Assembly: GCF_963667045.1 (NCBI RefSeq)
Contig: NZ_OY762934.1
Location: 744,001-808,000 of the forward strand
Direction of reading: 5' to 3'
Length of the DNA: 64,000 nt
Source of the DNA: an uncultured Cohaesibacter sp.
GTDB taxonomy: Bacteria; Pseudomonadota; Alphaproteobacteria; Rhizobiales; Cohaesibacteraceae
Shown: positions 1 through 9,500 of the stretch, one piece after another
Layout: each line of letters opens with the position of its first letter
Numbering within the stretch: the first letter of the stretch is position 1
Notes under the pieces: model-generated
Told to the model about the DNA's origin: nothing
Database searches by the model: none
What the model saw: the letters and a program-made list of their open reading frames with translations, nothing else
Position numbers and translations under genes: made by a program

Positions 1-344
1 ATGACAGTGACTTCAGGATCATTGAGGGTCACCAGGATCCGGTTGGCAGCAAGAGCTTCCCCCTCGGCAAAGAAGCGCCGGGAAATGCCACCGGCAACCA
101 TTCTCGTGTCCACCAGAATGGTCGTTCCCTGCCTGAGGGCGGCAATGCCCGCATCGGCAGCGTCGGGCGTGAAGCGCAGGTCGGCGACGAGATCGGTCAT
201 GCCGACAGAGTGCATCAGGCGCACGGCGATGGGTTCCAAGGCTGCAGGCAAAGTGGCCAGCGCATCGCCAGCCTCCTGCCGGATGATATTGAAGGAACCG
301 GCATAGATCGCAGCCGGATCCTTCTCATAGCGATAGAAGGTCAT
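1..344 (-). CDS. cobH: Precorrin-8X methylmutase, N-terminal part
   Basis: This enzyme moves the C11 methyl group of precorrin-8X to C12, giving hydrogenobyrinate in the aerobic corrin pathway. Only the first 114 codons are visible; the gene runs off the left edge. The start reads MTFYRYEKDPAAIYAGSF, and the RLMHSVGM segment carries His45, in the place of the catalytic histidine of the CobH/CbiC family. The ATG at 344 was chosen because it opens the conserved part; an ATG at 354 is in another frame. It lies 59 bp downstream of the CbiX-like gene on the same strand, so it is probably the next member of the riboswitch-led cobalt operon. Family assignment is by recognition of the N-terminal motifs. 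Confidence 0.85.
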   Translation of the reverse strand, partial: MTFYRYEKDPAAIYAGSFNIIRQEAGDALATLPAALEPIAVRLMHSVGMTDLVADLRFTPDAADAGIAALRQGTTILVDTRMVAGGISRRFFAEGEALAANRILVTLNDPEVTV

Positions 345-403
345 CTGTTTCCATCCACTCTGATCCGGGCGCGCCAAGGACCGGGTCCCGGCGCGCAGAG
401 GGA

Positions 404-1591
404 TTAGTCCTTTTTGTACATGCTCTTGGGACCAAGCGGATGATCCGCCTGCGGGTATGGATGGTGATGATGATCGTGGCCTTCGCCATGGTCGTGATGA
501 TGGTCATGCCCGTGATCATGATCATGGTGGTGGTGATCGTGGTCATGATCGTGAGAGTGTCCATGATCATGGCCGTGACCATGGGAGTGAACCTGGCCGT
601 GGCCATGATCATGGTGAGAATGCTCCGACGAAGGGTGATGCTTGAGACATTCGTTGGTGCATTTGTTGTCTTCGCAATATTCGCAGTCCTTGGTGTCCAC
701 CCCTTCCACATGGTGGTGGTGGCTTTCCTGCCTGAGGCCGACCTCGGCCTCGAAGCCCAGAACCTGTGCGCGGTATTTGCACATCTGGCAGTTCATGTTG
801 TTGGTTCCCTCAAGGATCTCGGCAACGCGATCCTCAAAGGTTTCAATAACATAGTCCTGATCGTTCAAGTAGGTGGCCTTGACGAACTGGATGGCGGGAT
901 GACGTGCGGCAACCTCATCTGTGAAGTTATAGATGCGGCGCACGAGGATGCCGGTGAAGAGGAAATACGGGAACACGATGATGCGCTTGTAGCCAAGCTT
1001 GGCGGCATGTTCGAGGCCCGGCTCGACCAGCGGGAATGTGACGCCCGAATAGCAGACCTCGCCCCAGCCAAAACCCATGCCTTCCCAAAGCATCCGCATC
1101 AGCTTGTTGACGTTGGAGTTGGCATCCGGATCGGAGGCGCCGCGGCCAACGACCATCAGCAGCGTATCAGTGATGGCGACCTCGCCATGCTCGGCGTCGG
1201 CGGCATCCATTGCTTCCTTGATGCGGGCTGCTGCGGCCTTGATCATCTTGAGGTCAAGGCCGAGTTCGCGGCCATATTCGATGGTTATACCCGCCGTCTT
1301 GGCCTGATAGGCGTTCAGAACGGAGGGAATGTCATTCTTGGCGTGACCGGCAGCAAACAGCATGCCCGGCACGGCCAGAATGCGGGTGCAGCCCTGGGCC
1401 ACGAGATTGTCGAGCCCTCTGGACAGCACCGGGTTGGCAAATTCGAGATAGCCATAGTCGACGGGCCAATCGGGGAACCGTGGCCGCAGCCGTTCTGCCA
1501 GCTTTGCGAACTGGTCCACGGCCTCCTTGTTGCGGCTGCCATGGCCGCAAATCATCAGGCCTAGTTTTTCTTGCTTGTCGGAACTGGTCAT
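404..1591 (-). CDS. cbiX: CbiX-type sirohydrochlorin cobaltochelatase with Cys- and His-rich tail
   Basis: Long-form CbiX, predicted to insert Co2+ into sirohydrochlorin or to handle cobalt for corrin synthesis. Two chelatase domains cover roughly residues 8-130 and 145-265; the first has CGHGSR with candidate catalytic His17. After them comes CQMC (about 270), then a Cys cluster (CEYC, CTNEC) and a tail of about 65 residues made mostly of His and Asp with some Gly. Bacillus megaterium CbiX is known to have an Fe-S site and a His-rich tail, which supports the call. The ATG at 1591 has GGGGA five bases upstream; an in-frame ATG at 1615 has no ribosome site. Early-insertion chelatases are not expected beside CobN, so the role may be cobalt storage or delivery. 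Confidence 0.85.
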   Translation of the reverse strand: MTSSDKQEKLGLMICGHGSRNKEAVDQFAKLAERLRPRFPDWPVDYGYLEFANPVLSRGLDNLVAQGCTRILAVPGMLFAAGHAKNDIPSVLNAYQAKTAGITIEYGRELGLDLKMIKAAAARIKEAMDAADAEHGEVAITDTLLMVVGRGASDPDANSNVNKLMRMLWEGMGFGWGEVCYSGVTFPLVEPGLEHAAKLGYKRIIVFPYFLFTGILVRRIYNFTDEVAARHPAIQFVKATYLNDQDYVIETFEDRVAEILEGTNNMNCQMCKYRAQVLGFEAEVGLRQESHHHHVEGVDTKDCEYCEDNKCTNECLKHHPSSEHSHHDHGHGQVHSHGHGHDHGHSHDHDHDHHHHDHDHGHDHHHDHGEGHDHHHHPYPQADHPLGPKSMYKKD

Positions 1592-1824
1592 TCTGGTCCC
1601 CTGTGGTTCTTTCATCTGGAGCCGCTTGGGCTCACGGGTTGATCATCAGCAGGGAAAAAGACCTCGGCCATGGTGACCGGAAAGCTCTTTCGTCCTGCAG
1701 GTCAGTCTTGGCCTCCGGATTGGATCTGCCGCACTGACGTGGTTTTCAGCTTCCGTCACGGGGAAGCACTGCATAGTCTGTCTTGGCCGGCAGCCTCAAG
1801 GCCACCGGTGTCGGGAATGGCCGG

Positions 1825-2472
1825 TCAACTGATCCGGCCACTCTCCATGGTTACGGTCCTTGTCACGACCTGCTCACGGAAGGCCCTGTCGTGGCTGACA
1901 ATGATCATGGCCTGCGGCAGGGTCTGCAAAATCGTCACGAGGCGATGCCGCGTGTCTTCATCGAGATCATTGGTCGGTTCATCCAGCAACAGGATATCCG
2001 GCTTCATGGCCATCACGGTGGCCAGTGCCACCAGCCTTTTCTGGCCGCCGGACAGGCGATGGGTGATGCTGTCCTTGAGCGCAGTCAGATTGAGCAGTGC
2101 CAGCGTCTCCTCGACAATCATGCGCGCATCTGCCCGGCTGTAGCCAAGGTTGAGCGGACCGAAGGCGACGTCTTCCTCCACCGTCGGGCAGAAGAGCTGA
2201 TCATCCGGATCCTGAAACACCAGCCCCACCCGCCGCCGCAACAGGCGGAAATCCTCTTCGGTCTCGAAGCCGCGCCCGAAAGCAGAGATTGTCCCAGCTT
2301 CGGCCTTGTAAAGACCGACGAGCAGGTGCAGCAGCGTGCTTTTGCCGGCACCATTCGCCCCCACCAGGCCCAGCCGTTCGCCGGCCCTCAGGGTCAGCGA
2401 GACACCGTCAAGACAGCGCTCCCGGCCAAGATAGGCATACCCCAGCTCGTTTATCTCAAGCAGCACTGACAT
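1825..2472 (-). CDS. cbiO: Cobalt ECF transporter ATPase
   Basis: ATP-binding subunit of an energy-coupling-factor importer for Co2+ (or Ni2+). It shows a Walker A GANGAGKST, the Q-loop region VFQDPDDQLF, signature LSGGQKR and Walker B ILLLDEPTNDLD. At 215 residues it is a compact CbiO. The ATG at 2472 follows GGAGG by six bases; the in-frame TTG two codons upstream is unlikely. The start lies inside the end of cbiQ, so the two are translationally coupled. The neighbours define a full K-M-L-Q-O transporter, and the upstream cobalamin riboswitch favours cobalt as substrate. Confidence 0.92.
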   Translation of the reverse strand: MSVLLEINELGYAYLGRERCLDGVSLTLRAGERLGLVGANGAGKSTLLHLLVGLYKAEAGTISAFGRGFETEEDFRLLRRRVGLVFQDPDDQLFCPTVEEDVAFGPLNLGYSRADARMIVEETLALLNLTALKDSITHRLSGGQKRLVALATVMAMKPDILLLDEPTNDLDEDTRHRLVTILQTLPQAMIIVSHDRAFREQVVTRTVTMESGRIS

Positions 2473-3277
2473 GCACAACCTCCAGCGCCACGAGAGACAG
2501 GATGAACAGGAAGGACAGAAGCGCGAAGACGCAATCCTTCCGCGTCAGTGAGAATTCCTTCAGCAGATGAAACTGCCCGTTAAAGCCCCGGCATTTCATC
2601 GCCATCAGAATGCGTTCTGACCGCTCGAAGGAACGGATCAGCAGCATGCCCACCAGATAACCGACACTCTTGTAGGTGTGCAGGCTGTTGCTCGGGGCAA
2701 AGGCGCGGCATTTCATGGCGGTCCGCAGGCGCTTGTATTCGGTGTGCAATACCTCGATATAGCGCACGGTGAACAGCAACAGATGCACCAGACGTTCGGG
2801 CACCCTGAGGCTTGCCAGCGCGTGACCAAAGGTGACCGCATCGATGGTCGCGATGAGCGGCAGGGTCGCCATGACAATGGCATTGGCCCTCAGCAGGATA
2901 ACAACCGCCTGCAATAGCCCTTCATAGCTGGCAGGCCAGCCGAACAGGCTGAAGATCTCCGTGCCCGACGTCGTGAAAGGCAGCATGACAAGCAGCAGGA
3001 TGATGAAGCTGTCGACCGTCATCACGCGCCTGATCGTCGGCAGGAAAGGAAGCTGTGCCTGCAGCAGCAGGAACAGCGAAGCACAAAGAGAGGCAACCAG
3101 AAGAGGCAGTTGGTCCAGTTGCACGACACAGATCGAAAAGACCAGCACCGTGACAATCCGGACACGTGGATCCAGCTCGCGGATCCACATGCGCCGCGAG
3201 AACAGCACAGTTTCCGCCTGCTCAGCATCCGAGGCCAGCGCCCGCGCCCTGCCTGCCTCTTCCAGCAGATCACTCAT
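2456..3277 (-). CDS. cbiQ: Cobalt ECF transporter transmembrane protein
   Basis: CbiQ-family T component that couples the ATPase to the metal-binding membrane subunit. The N-terminal 30 residues are hydrophilic, followed by several hydrophobic helices. Two conserved coupling motifs of the family are visible: an AMKCRAF-type segment near residue 188 and an AMKCRGF segment near 226. The start overlaps the upstream gene's stop by four bases (ATGA), and the 3' end overlaps cbiO. The 273-residue length is normal for CbiQ. Confidence 0.9.
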   Translation of the reverse strand: MSDLLEEAGRARALASDAEQAETVLFSRRMWIRELDPRVRIVTVLVFSICVVQLDQLPLLVASLCASLFLLLQAQLPFLPTIRRVMTVDSFIILLLVMLPFTTSGTEIFSLFGWPASYEGLLQAVVILLRANAIVMATLPLIATIDAVTFGHALASLRVPERLVHLLLFTVRYIEVLHTEYKRLRTAMKCRAFAPSNSLHTYKSVGYLVGMLLIRSFERSERILMAMKCRGFNGQFHLLKEFSLTRKDCVFALLSFLFILSLVALEVVHVSAA

Positions 3278-3993
3278 GCAGCTTCCTTTTCACGGCCGGT
3301 CTGTTTCCTGCGATCCCTTACAGCAGCGACATAGAAGCCAATGCCGAACAGACCACAAATATAGCCGATACCGCCGAGAATTGCCTGCAGGTCATTCTTC
3401 TCCATATATTCGGCAACAACCTTGCGCAGGGGCTTGATCTCGTTGCGCATTTCCGTTGCGATTTCCGGCTTGAAGGCTTCAAGCTGCTGGCCCACCTCGG
3501 CCGCGATCAGCTTCTGCAGCATCGCCGGGTCAAGCCCCGCGGCGACGGACGAGGCCTTACCGGCCGAACCATCCCCATTAACAGCCTTGGCGGCGTCCAT
3601 CTGCGCGACCACCTCGTTAACAGCTGCCGCAGCAACAGCGCTCTTTTCATCGCCGCCGATGCCCTCGGGCAGTTCATCCACCCCCATGTGATAGGTGGCA
3701 ACGTGCCCTGCCCCAAGATTGGCCCGAAATGTCAGTGGCATCTTTTTAGTTGGCGTATAACGGAAGATGCCATCGTCGTCGGTTTTGGTCGTAGCCAGAA
3801 TGTTGCCGTCATCGTCGAGGATGTAGACCTCTGTCTGCACCGCCATGTCGCCGTTGGAGAAGCCGATTTCGCCCTCGATGTCAGCCCCGTCGGCATAGGC
3901 GGATACGATCACCTTGTGGGCCGATGCCGGAGCAGCAAAGGCGCAGGCCAGAACAAGCATCAGGCCTGCCAGGATTTTACCAAACTCTCTCAT
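3274..3993 (-). CDS. Periplasmic component of cobalt ECF transporter (NikL/CbiL-like)
   Basis: Predicted secreted or membrane-anchored accessory subunit that replaces CbiN in K-M-L-Q-O type importers. It has a signal peptide (hydrophobic stretch ending at ASAHKV, about residue 25), an Ig/carboxypeptidase-regulatory-like beta domain up to about residue 105 with a YHMGVDELP segment, a variable helical linker, and one C-terminal transmembrane helix (about 208-226) followed by a basic tail. This is the layout of NikL proteins known from nickel importers. It overlaps cbiM by four bases upstream and cbiQ by four bases downstream. The role is inferred from position and architecture. Confidence 0.72.
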   Translation of the reverse strand: MREFGKILAGLMLVLACAFAAPASAHKVIVSAYADGADIEGEIGFSNGDMAVQTEVYILDDDGNILATTKTDDDGIFRYTPTKKMPLTFRANLGAGHVATYHMGVDELPEGIGGDEKSAVAAAAVNEVVAQMDAAKAVNGDGSAGKASSVAAGLDPAMLQKLIAAEVGQQLEAFKPEIATEMRNEIKPLRKVVAEYMEKNDLQAILGGIGYICGLFGIGFYVAAVRDRRKQTGREKEAA

Positions 3994-4640
3994 TTCTCAT
4001 TCCTTTCCCGGCTCTTTTGGCCGCTAGAATTGCGGCTCATGACATGGAGCAGTTCGGGCTTCACCTTGAAAACCAGATAGATCGCGGCTGCCGACAACAG
4101 CCCTTCAATGATCATGATCGGGATATGCGCCAGAAACACCAGCTTGGCCTGGGCGACGAAGTTGTAACCCGACAGGGCCAGAGACAGCGCCACGCAGAGC
4201 GTTGTCAGGGCAATCGCCATGGCTCCCGCCACACCACCAGCAAGAGCCGCAGAGCGTGCACTGGAGGCCTTTGTGATGAAGGGACGAACCATCAGGCCAA
4301 CCAATACCGCCGGTGCCGCTATGTTGAAGGTATTGACGCCCAGCACCGAGATGCCGCCAAAGGCGAAGAAAACCGCCTGCAGAAGCAGCCCGACGAACAG
4401 GGCAGGAAAGGCTGCCCAACCGAGAATGATCCCGGCCAGGCCATTGAGAATGAGGTGCACGCTGGAAAAGCCCAGCGGCACATGGATGAGAGACGCAACA
4501 AAAAATGTTGCACTGAGCACACCCGCAGCCGGGATCCGCTCCATTTCCAGCTTTCGCAAGCCCATGACGAGGCCGCAGGCGCTGAGAGCAGCTCCAGCTA
4601 TCACAACCTCGCTGGACAATGCTCCATCTACAATATGCAT
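3990..4640 (-). CDS. cbiM: Cobalt ECF transporter substrate-binding membrane protein
   Basis: S component that binds the metal ion. It begins MHIVDGALS, the conserved N-terminus in which the free amine and His2 coordinate Co2+ or Ni2+ in CbiM/NikM. About six hydrophobic segments follow, with the conserved SSVHLILNGLAGIILGW motif near residues 59-75. The hydrophilic tail carries no CbiN fusion; the separate L-type protein downstream fills that place. It starts 29 bp after the K-type gene and overlaps the L-type gene by four bases. Confidence 0.92.
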   Translation of the reverse strand: MHIVDGALSSEVVIAGAALSACGLVMGLRKLEMERIPAAGVLSATFFVASLIHVPLGFSSVHLILNGLAGIILGWAAFPALFVGLLLQAVFFAFGGISVLGVNTFNIAAPAVLVGLMVRPFITKASSARSAALAGGVAGAMAIALTTLCVALSLALSGYNFVAQAKLVFLAHIPIMIIEGLLSAAAIYLVFKVKPELLHVMSRNSSGQKSRERNEK

Positions 4641-4669
4641 GTGAGGTCCTCCCGACCTTTCAAGTAGGA

Positions 4670-5461
4670 TTACTTGAGGTCGTAGGCCCGGATCCAGATC
4701 ACAGCATCCTGCGAGAGATCCTTGCCTTCATGCGCGGTGTCCGGCCCGGAACCGAGAGCGGCAAAGCCCCAGAATCCTGCCTTGGGAATACCGAAGGTGA
4801 AGACGCCATTGTCATCGGTTATGGCCGAAAGGGTGCCGCCTTCGGCAGGCTCAGCCGTCACCGCACCGGCAGCATTGGCCGCCATGTCGGGCTCGGCAGA
4901 CATATATTCGATTTCCAGCTCGGCACCGACAACGGGCTTGCCCTCGGAGAGCACCCGTCCGGAGAAAGTGGACCCGGTCAGAATGTTTGTCGGCTTGTTG
5001 AGCGGCACGATTTCGGTTTTGAGGCCAGCGGGCTCGTTCCAGTCGGTCGGTACCATGCCCTTGTTGATGTAGCTCTTGGTGATCTGCTGGATGTAGATAT
5101 CCTCGCTACCCTCATAATAGGGCGCAGGCTCCAGCACCACCGTATAGTCGCCGTTTCGCTTGACCTTCAGTGCGCCTTCAAAGGCGTCGGCCTCATTGCT
5201 GGCACCCTTGAAGCGAATAGGCTTGAGGCTATCCATCAGGTCGATCTTTTCGCCCTTGTAGAGCGCATAGAATGCAGCAGGCTTACCCATGTCCATGACA
5301 TGGCCGTTTTCGAACGGGTGCCAGAAAATCAGCTTGAAAGGAACATCGCCAGCCTTGGCGAGGTTTACCTCGGGCGTATAGACCAGCTGGAAGTGGGCGC
5401 TGGCGGCAGTCGATGCCACGAGCGCTGCAGCCAGAACGGCTCCGGACAGAAATTGTTTCAT
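4670..5461 (-). CDS. DUF4198 periplasmic protein of cobalt transporter (NikK/CbiK-like)
   Basis: Predicted periplasmic cobalt or nickel binding protein. The N-terminus is a signal peptide of about 23 residues ending before HFQLVYTPE; the mature N-terminal His is typical of DUF4198 proteins. Two beta-rich parts follow, with the C-terminal one (about 170-260) resembling a carboxypeptidase-regulatory fold. The ATG at 5461 has GGGAGA just upstream; the longer reading to 5593 would run into the riboswitch leader. It is the first gene after the cobalamin riboswitch at 5612-5790. The same K-M-L-Q-O order is known from nickel systems, so metal choice rests on the riboswitch. Confidence 0.78.
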   Translation of the reverse strand: MKQFLSGAVLAAALVASTAASAHFQLVYTPEVNLAKAGDVPFKLIFWHPFENGHVMDMGKPAAFYALYKGEKIDLMDSLKPIRFKGASNEADAFEGALKVKRNGDYTVVLEPAPYYEGSEDIYIQQITKSYINKGMVPTDWNEPAGLKTEIVPLNKPTNILTGSTFSGRVLSEGKPVVGAELEIEYMSAEPDMAANAAGAVTAEPAEGGTLSAITDDNGVFTFGIPKAGFWGFAALGSGPDTAHEGKDLSQDAVIWIRAYDLK

Positions 5462-5611
5462 AATCATCTCCCTCAGACAAAGCCTGGTTGGAGACGCTTT
5501 GGGAATGGAGGCAAGGGATTTGCTGGGGCATGAAGAAAACCACCAGACCATCTCCACCAAACGCACACCCCGGCGTCTTGTTAAGAGCAGCAACGGCTGA
5601 AGAATTCAGCA

Positions 5612-5790
5612 CGCGCCTATCTGATGGCAGGTCTCCTGGCTTGCGGGTCTTGGCTGTCCATCCGTACCTTCCCAGCGCATCACGCCAGTGGCATATTTCG
5701 GGTGGAAGCTCACCGCTCACAGTTGCGGGGGCAGCCATGGTCTTGGTCCCAGTTTGGTCGACCTCACCATGTTCCCTTTTTCATTTTCAC
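5612..5790 (-). promoter_or_regulatory. Cobalamin riboswitch 1
   Basis: On the minus strand the conserved B12 box (complement of TGGCAGGTCTCCTGGC, 5625-5640) lies about 165 bp upstream of the K-type cobalt gene. The rest of the expected cobalamin aptamer is present: the GCCACTGGCGTGATGCGCTGG-like core (near 5680), a CCGCAAC-type segment near 5723, and the 5' GGGAACATGG element near 5768. A second copy of the same elements occurs at 12013-12172. It should repress the cobalt transporter, cbiX and cobH when B12 is plentiful. The remaining bases of the 5462-5916 gap hold only the promoter and leader. Confidence 0.9.
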
Positions 5791-5826
5791 GTCATGTCAA
5801 GACGAGAAAAACCATCGAACACACTC

Positions 5827-5855
5827 TGTCTATGGGTGTCTTGAAGCCATGTCAA
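5827..5855 (-). promoter_or_regulatory. Possible sigma-70 promoter for riboswitch 1 leader
   Basis: The minus strand has a perfect TTGACA (5855-5850) 17 bases before TAGACA (5832-5827), placing transcription start near 5820, a little upstream of the aptamer. The -10 match is only partial. Position relative to the riboswitch is the main support. Confidence 0.4.
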
Positions 5856-5916
5856 CTCGGCTCAAAGATCCATCAACCCTTGGGCACAGAAAAGCGACCG
5901 CACCTCCGCATTTCTT

Positions 5917-6546
5917 CTAATACTCAATGCCTTCCTGAGCCTTGATGCCGGACCGGAACGGATGCTTGATGAGCGTCATTTCGGTGACCAGATCGGCAAT
6001 CTCGATGAGTTCATCCTTGGCATTGCGACCGGTGATGACGACATGTGTCTGTTCCGGCTTGTGATCCCTTAGGAAGGAGACCACCTCGTCGATGGGCAGA
6101 TAGTCATAGCGCAGCACGATGTTGAGCTCATCAAGCAGAACGAACCGGATCTCCGGGTCGAGGATGGCTTCCTTGGCTGCATCCCATGCCGCACGGGCGT
6201 TGGCGATGTCCTTGTTGCGATCCTGGGTTTCCCATGTGAAGCCCTCTCCCATCGCCTTGATGGTCACCAGCTCGGAGAATTTCTCCAGCATACGCTTCTC
6301 GCCTGAATCCCATGCGCCCTTGACGAACTGGATGACGGCAATCCTGTGGCCGTGACCGAGCGAGCGGAAGGCCATGCCGAAGGCAGCTGTGGATTTGCCC
6401 TTGCCCTTGCCGGTATGGACGATGATCAGCCCCTTCTCTTCGGTCTTGGTCGCCAGAATCTTGTCCCGCGCCGCCTTCTTCTTCTTCATCTTCTCGGCGT
6501 GGTAGGCATTCTGCTCTTCTTCGGTCATGGCTTCGGTCTTCTTCAT
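5917..6546 (-). CDS. cobO: Cob(I)alamin adenosyltransferase (corrinoid adenosyltransferase)
   Basis: Transfers the adenosyl group of ATP to the cobalt of corrinoids such as cob(I)yrinic acid diamide. The P-loop HTGKGKGKS sits near residues 44-52, and the family's IQFVKG, FTWETQD and VLLDELN motifs are all present. An N-terminal 40-residue Lys/Glu-rich helix is typical of CobO. The start overlaps the cobN stop by four bases. It ends the cobW-cobN-cobO unit; the next operon starts behind its own riboswitch. Confidence 0.95.
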   Translation of the reverse strand: MKKTEAMTEEEQNAYHAEKMKKKKAARDKILATKTEEKGLIIVHTGKGKGKSTAAFGMAFRSLGHGHRIAVIQFVKGAWDSGEKRMLEKFSELVTIKAMGEGFTWETQDRNKDIANARAAWDAAKEAILDPEIRFVLLDELNIVLRYDYLPIDEVVSFLRDHKPEQTHVVITGRNAKDELIEIADLVTEMTLIKHPFRSGIKAQEGIEY

Positions 6547-9500
6547 AGGAACTCCCCTTCCTTGTGAGTGGCCTTGGTCTTGTTGTCTAAAAGATTGAAC
6601 CGGGCGCTGTTGGATCGGGGAGTCCAGAGCCCGCGATCCAGCGCTTCGAGAAACCGGTCGATCATGTCGTCATAGGCGGGTCGGTTCTTGTCCTTGAGGA
6701 AGTCCGCCACAGCTTGATCCTCGATGTAGGCCTCATAAAGTTGGTCGAAATGGTGATCGCCAACCGCATTGGTCGTTGCCGCAAAGGCAAACAGATAGTC
6801 GAGCGTTGCCGCCATTTCAAACGCCCCCTTGTAGCCGTGGCGCATGACGCCGGCAATCCACTTGGGGTTCGCCGCCCGTCCACGCACGACGCGAGCAATC
6901 TCTTCGTCGAGCGTGCGAATGACGGGGCGCTCGGCGCGGGAATGGTCGTTGTGATAAACCTTGGGGGCGCTTCCCCGGAAGGTCTCGACGCTGGCTGCCA
7001 GACCGCCCTCGAACTGGTAGTAATCGTCCGAGTCCAGCAGATCATGTTCGCGGTTGTCCTGATTCTGGATCACGGCATCCACTTGCGAGAGCCTGCGCTT
7101 GAGACTGTCTGCTGCGCGGTCGCCATAGTCGCCCGCCCCATAGGCAAAGCCACCCCACGCAACAAAAGCTTCGGCAAAATCGGCGCGCCTGTCCCAGATC
7201 TTTTCATCGATCAGCGCCTGCAATCCGGCCCCGTAGGCGCCCGGCATGGAGCCGAAGACACGGAAGGTGGATTGCCGTCTGGCAAGCTCGGCATCAATCC
7301 CTTTGGCTTCCGCCTCGGCCCGCTCGCACCGCACCCGCGCGGCCAATGGATTGGCTTCTTCGTCCTCATCAAGCTCGGACACCTGCCGGACAGCGCTGTC
7401 AAACAGTTCGATCTGATGGGGGAAGGCATCGCGGAAGAAGCCGGAAATGCGCAGTGTCACATCCACACGCGGGCGGCGCAGCTCTTCAAGGCGCAGGATT
7501 TCAACCCCCGTCACACGCCCCGACGCGGCCTCCCAAACGGGACGCGCACCAAGCAACGCCAGCGCCTGAGCTATATCATCCCCACCGGTGCGCATGTTGG
7601 AAGTACCCCAACAGGTCAGCACGATGGCCTGCAGCCATTCGCCCTCATCCTGAAAGTGGCGCTCCATCAACCGCTGGGCAGACAGTTCACCGATGGCCCA
7701 GGCCGTCTTTGACGGCACCGAGCGCACATCGACGGCGAAGAAATTGCGTCCGGTGGGCAGAACATCGGGACGCCCTCTGGTCGGCGCGCCCGATGGGCCG
7801 GGCGGCACGAAGCGCCCCGCAAGTCCGGCAAGCAGATGTCGTGTTTCCTGTCGTCCACAGGCATCGATTGCCGCAGTCAGATCGGAACCGATCCAGTCAA
7901 GCACAGTCCTTGTTGCCTCCATGCTGGCGGGGCAATCTATTTCCCCGGCGACCAATGCCTTGGCCAACAGCTCAATCCGCTCGATGGTATCGCCACAATG
8001 ACGCCAGAGGGCTCCAGACTGTTCGGCAAGCAGGTCTGGCCGCGCGCCATCCCATGCCTGCGCAAAGAAGCAATCCAGCGGGTCAAACGCCTCTCCTGCC
8101 ACAGTCAGACCGAGATCCTGACTGATGGCCCGGTGCAGTGATTGCTGGGCGGGCAAAGAGCCTCGCGGCACACGGGCAATGGCAACCAGCAAATCGGTTC
8201 GATAACCGCCTTGCGGCGAAACGCCGAGTACATGCAGGCCATCGCGGATCTGCAGCTCCTTGATGTCGCAGAGATGTGCATCGAGCTGCTGGAGAGCTGT
8301 CCGGTTGTCGTCGTCACTGCCGACACCAGCGTCCTTGTCGAGGCCAGTCCGGCTGGCCAGAAAGCGGATTTCCTCCATCAGCTTGTCCGAGCGGCGCGGG
8401 TCGACCCCTTGCGCGGTGTAGAACTCATCCACCAGCGCCTCAAGCTCTTCCCCAGCCCCATGGCTCTCGGCCCGCGTCAATGGCGGGGTCAGGTGATCAA
8501 TGATCACGGCACTGGTGCGGCGCTTGGCCTGACATCCCTCGCCCGGATCATTGACAATGAAAGGATAGAGATGAGGCACCGGGCCCAGCACGGCCTCGGG
8601 ATAACAGGCCGCGCTCAGCGCCAGCGCCTTGCCCGGCAACCATTCCAGATTGCCATGCTTGCCCGCATGAATGACGGCATGCACGCCATGGACCTGCCGG
8701 AGCCAGAAATAGAAGGCGAAATAGTTGTGCGGCGGCACCAGATCCGGGTCGTGATAGGTATCCTTGGGGTCGATGTTGTAACCACGGGCGGGCTGTACGC
8801 CGACCACCAGATTGCCAAATCCGAGAATGGCAAGCTGGAAGGCATCCTCCCTGACCATCGGATCCGCTTCAGGCGCCCCCCAGCGGGTTTCCACACCTGC
8901 CCTGACTGCTTCAGGTAGCGTTGCGAACATCTGCCTGTAGAGGCTTAGGTCCAACCGGTGGTCGCTTTGCCGGGTAGCTGCGCCTAACGCGTTGGTCGGA
9001 CCGGAGAGTATAATCTGCATCAGGGCGTCTGAGTCGGCGGGAATGCCATCGACGCAATATCCGTCCGCCAGCATGGCCTGCATCAGGCCAATGACGGACC
9101 GAGGGCTATCAAGGCCGACGCCATTGGCAATGCGGCTGTCCTTGTTGGGGTAGTTGGCCAGAATGATGCCGACCTTGCGGTCGCTGGCCTTTGTGTGGCG
9201 CAACGTGGCCCAACCGTTTGCCAGATTGGCAACAAAGGCGATCCGATCCGCATGGGGAACGAGTTCCACGGGCCGATATTGCGTCCGCTCGTCAAGCGCG
9301 CCCTCTTCCTTGAAGGCGACTGCGCGGCTCAGAATGCGGCCATCCAGTTCCGGCAACACCACATGCATTGCCAGATCACGGGCCGACAGGCCACGCGGGC
9401 TGTCTTCCCATGCCTTGCGGCTGGAGCCGGACAGGATCACCTGCAACACCGGGCAGTCATAGCGATCGAGAATGGTTGGCTCATGAGCCTGCCCGGCCTT

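Noticed and set aside
440-640. Tandem-repeat-like DNA (CAT/GAT runs), also at 10625-10730
   Set aside because: Explained by His/Asp-rich coding tails of CbiX and CobW, with the reading frame kept; not a CRISPR or satellite repeat.
440-1564. 374-codon open frame on the plus strand, rich in Met and Val
   Set aside because: It is antisense to the cbiX gene; its repeats are the complement of the His/Asp codons, and no protein motif or ribosome site is seen.
1616-1824. Possible third riboswitch, leader peptide or terminator between cbiO and cbiX
   Set aside because: No B12 box is present. The GGCCGG/CCGGCC hairpin (1819-1839) has no T-run, and a 19-codon frame ending at 1612 lacks a good ribosome site.
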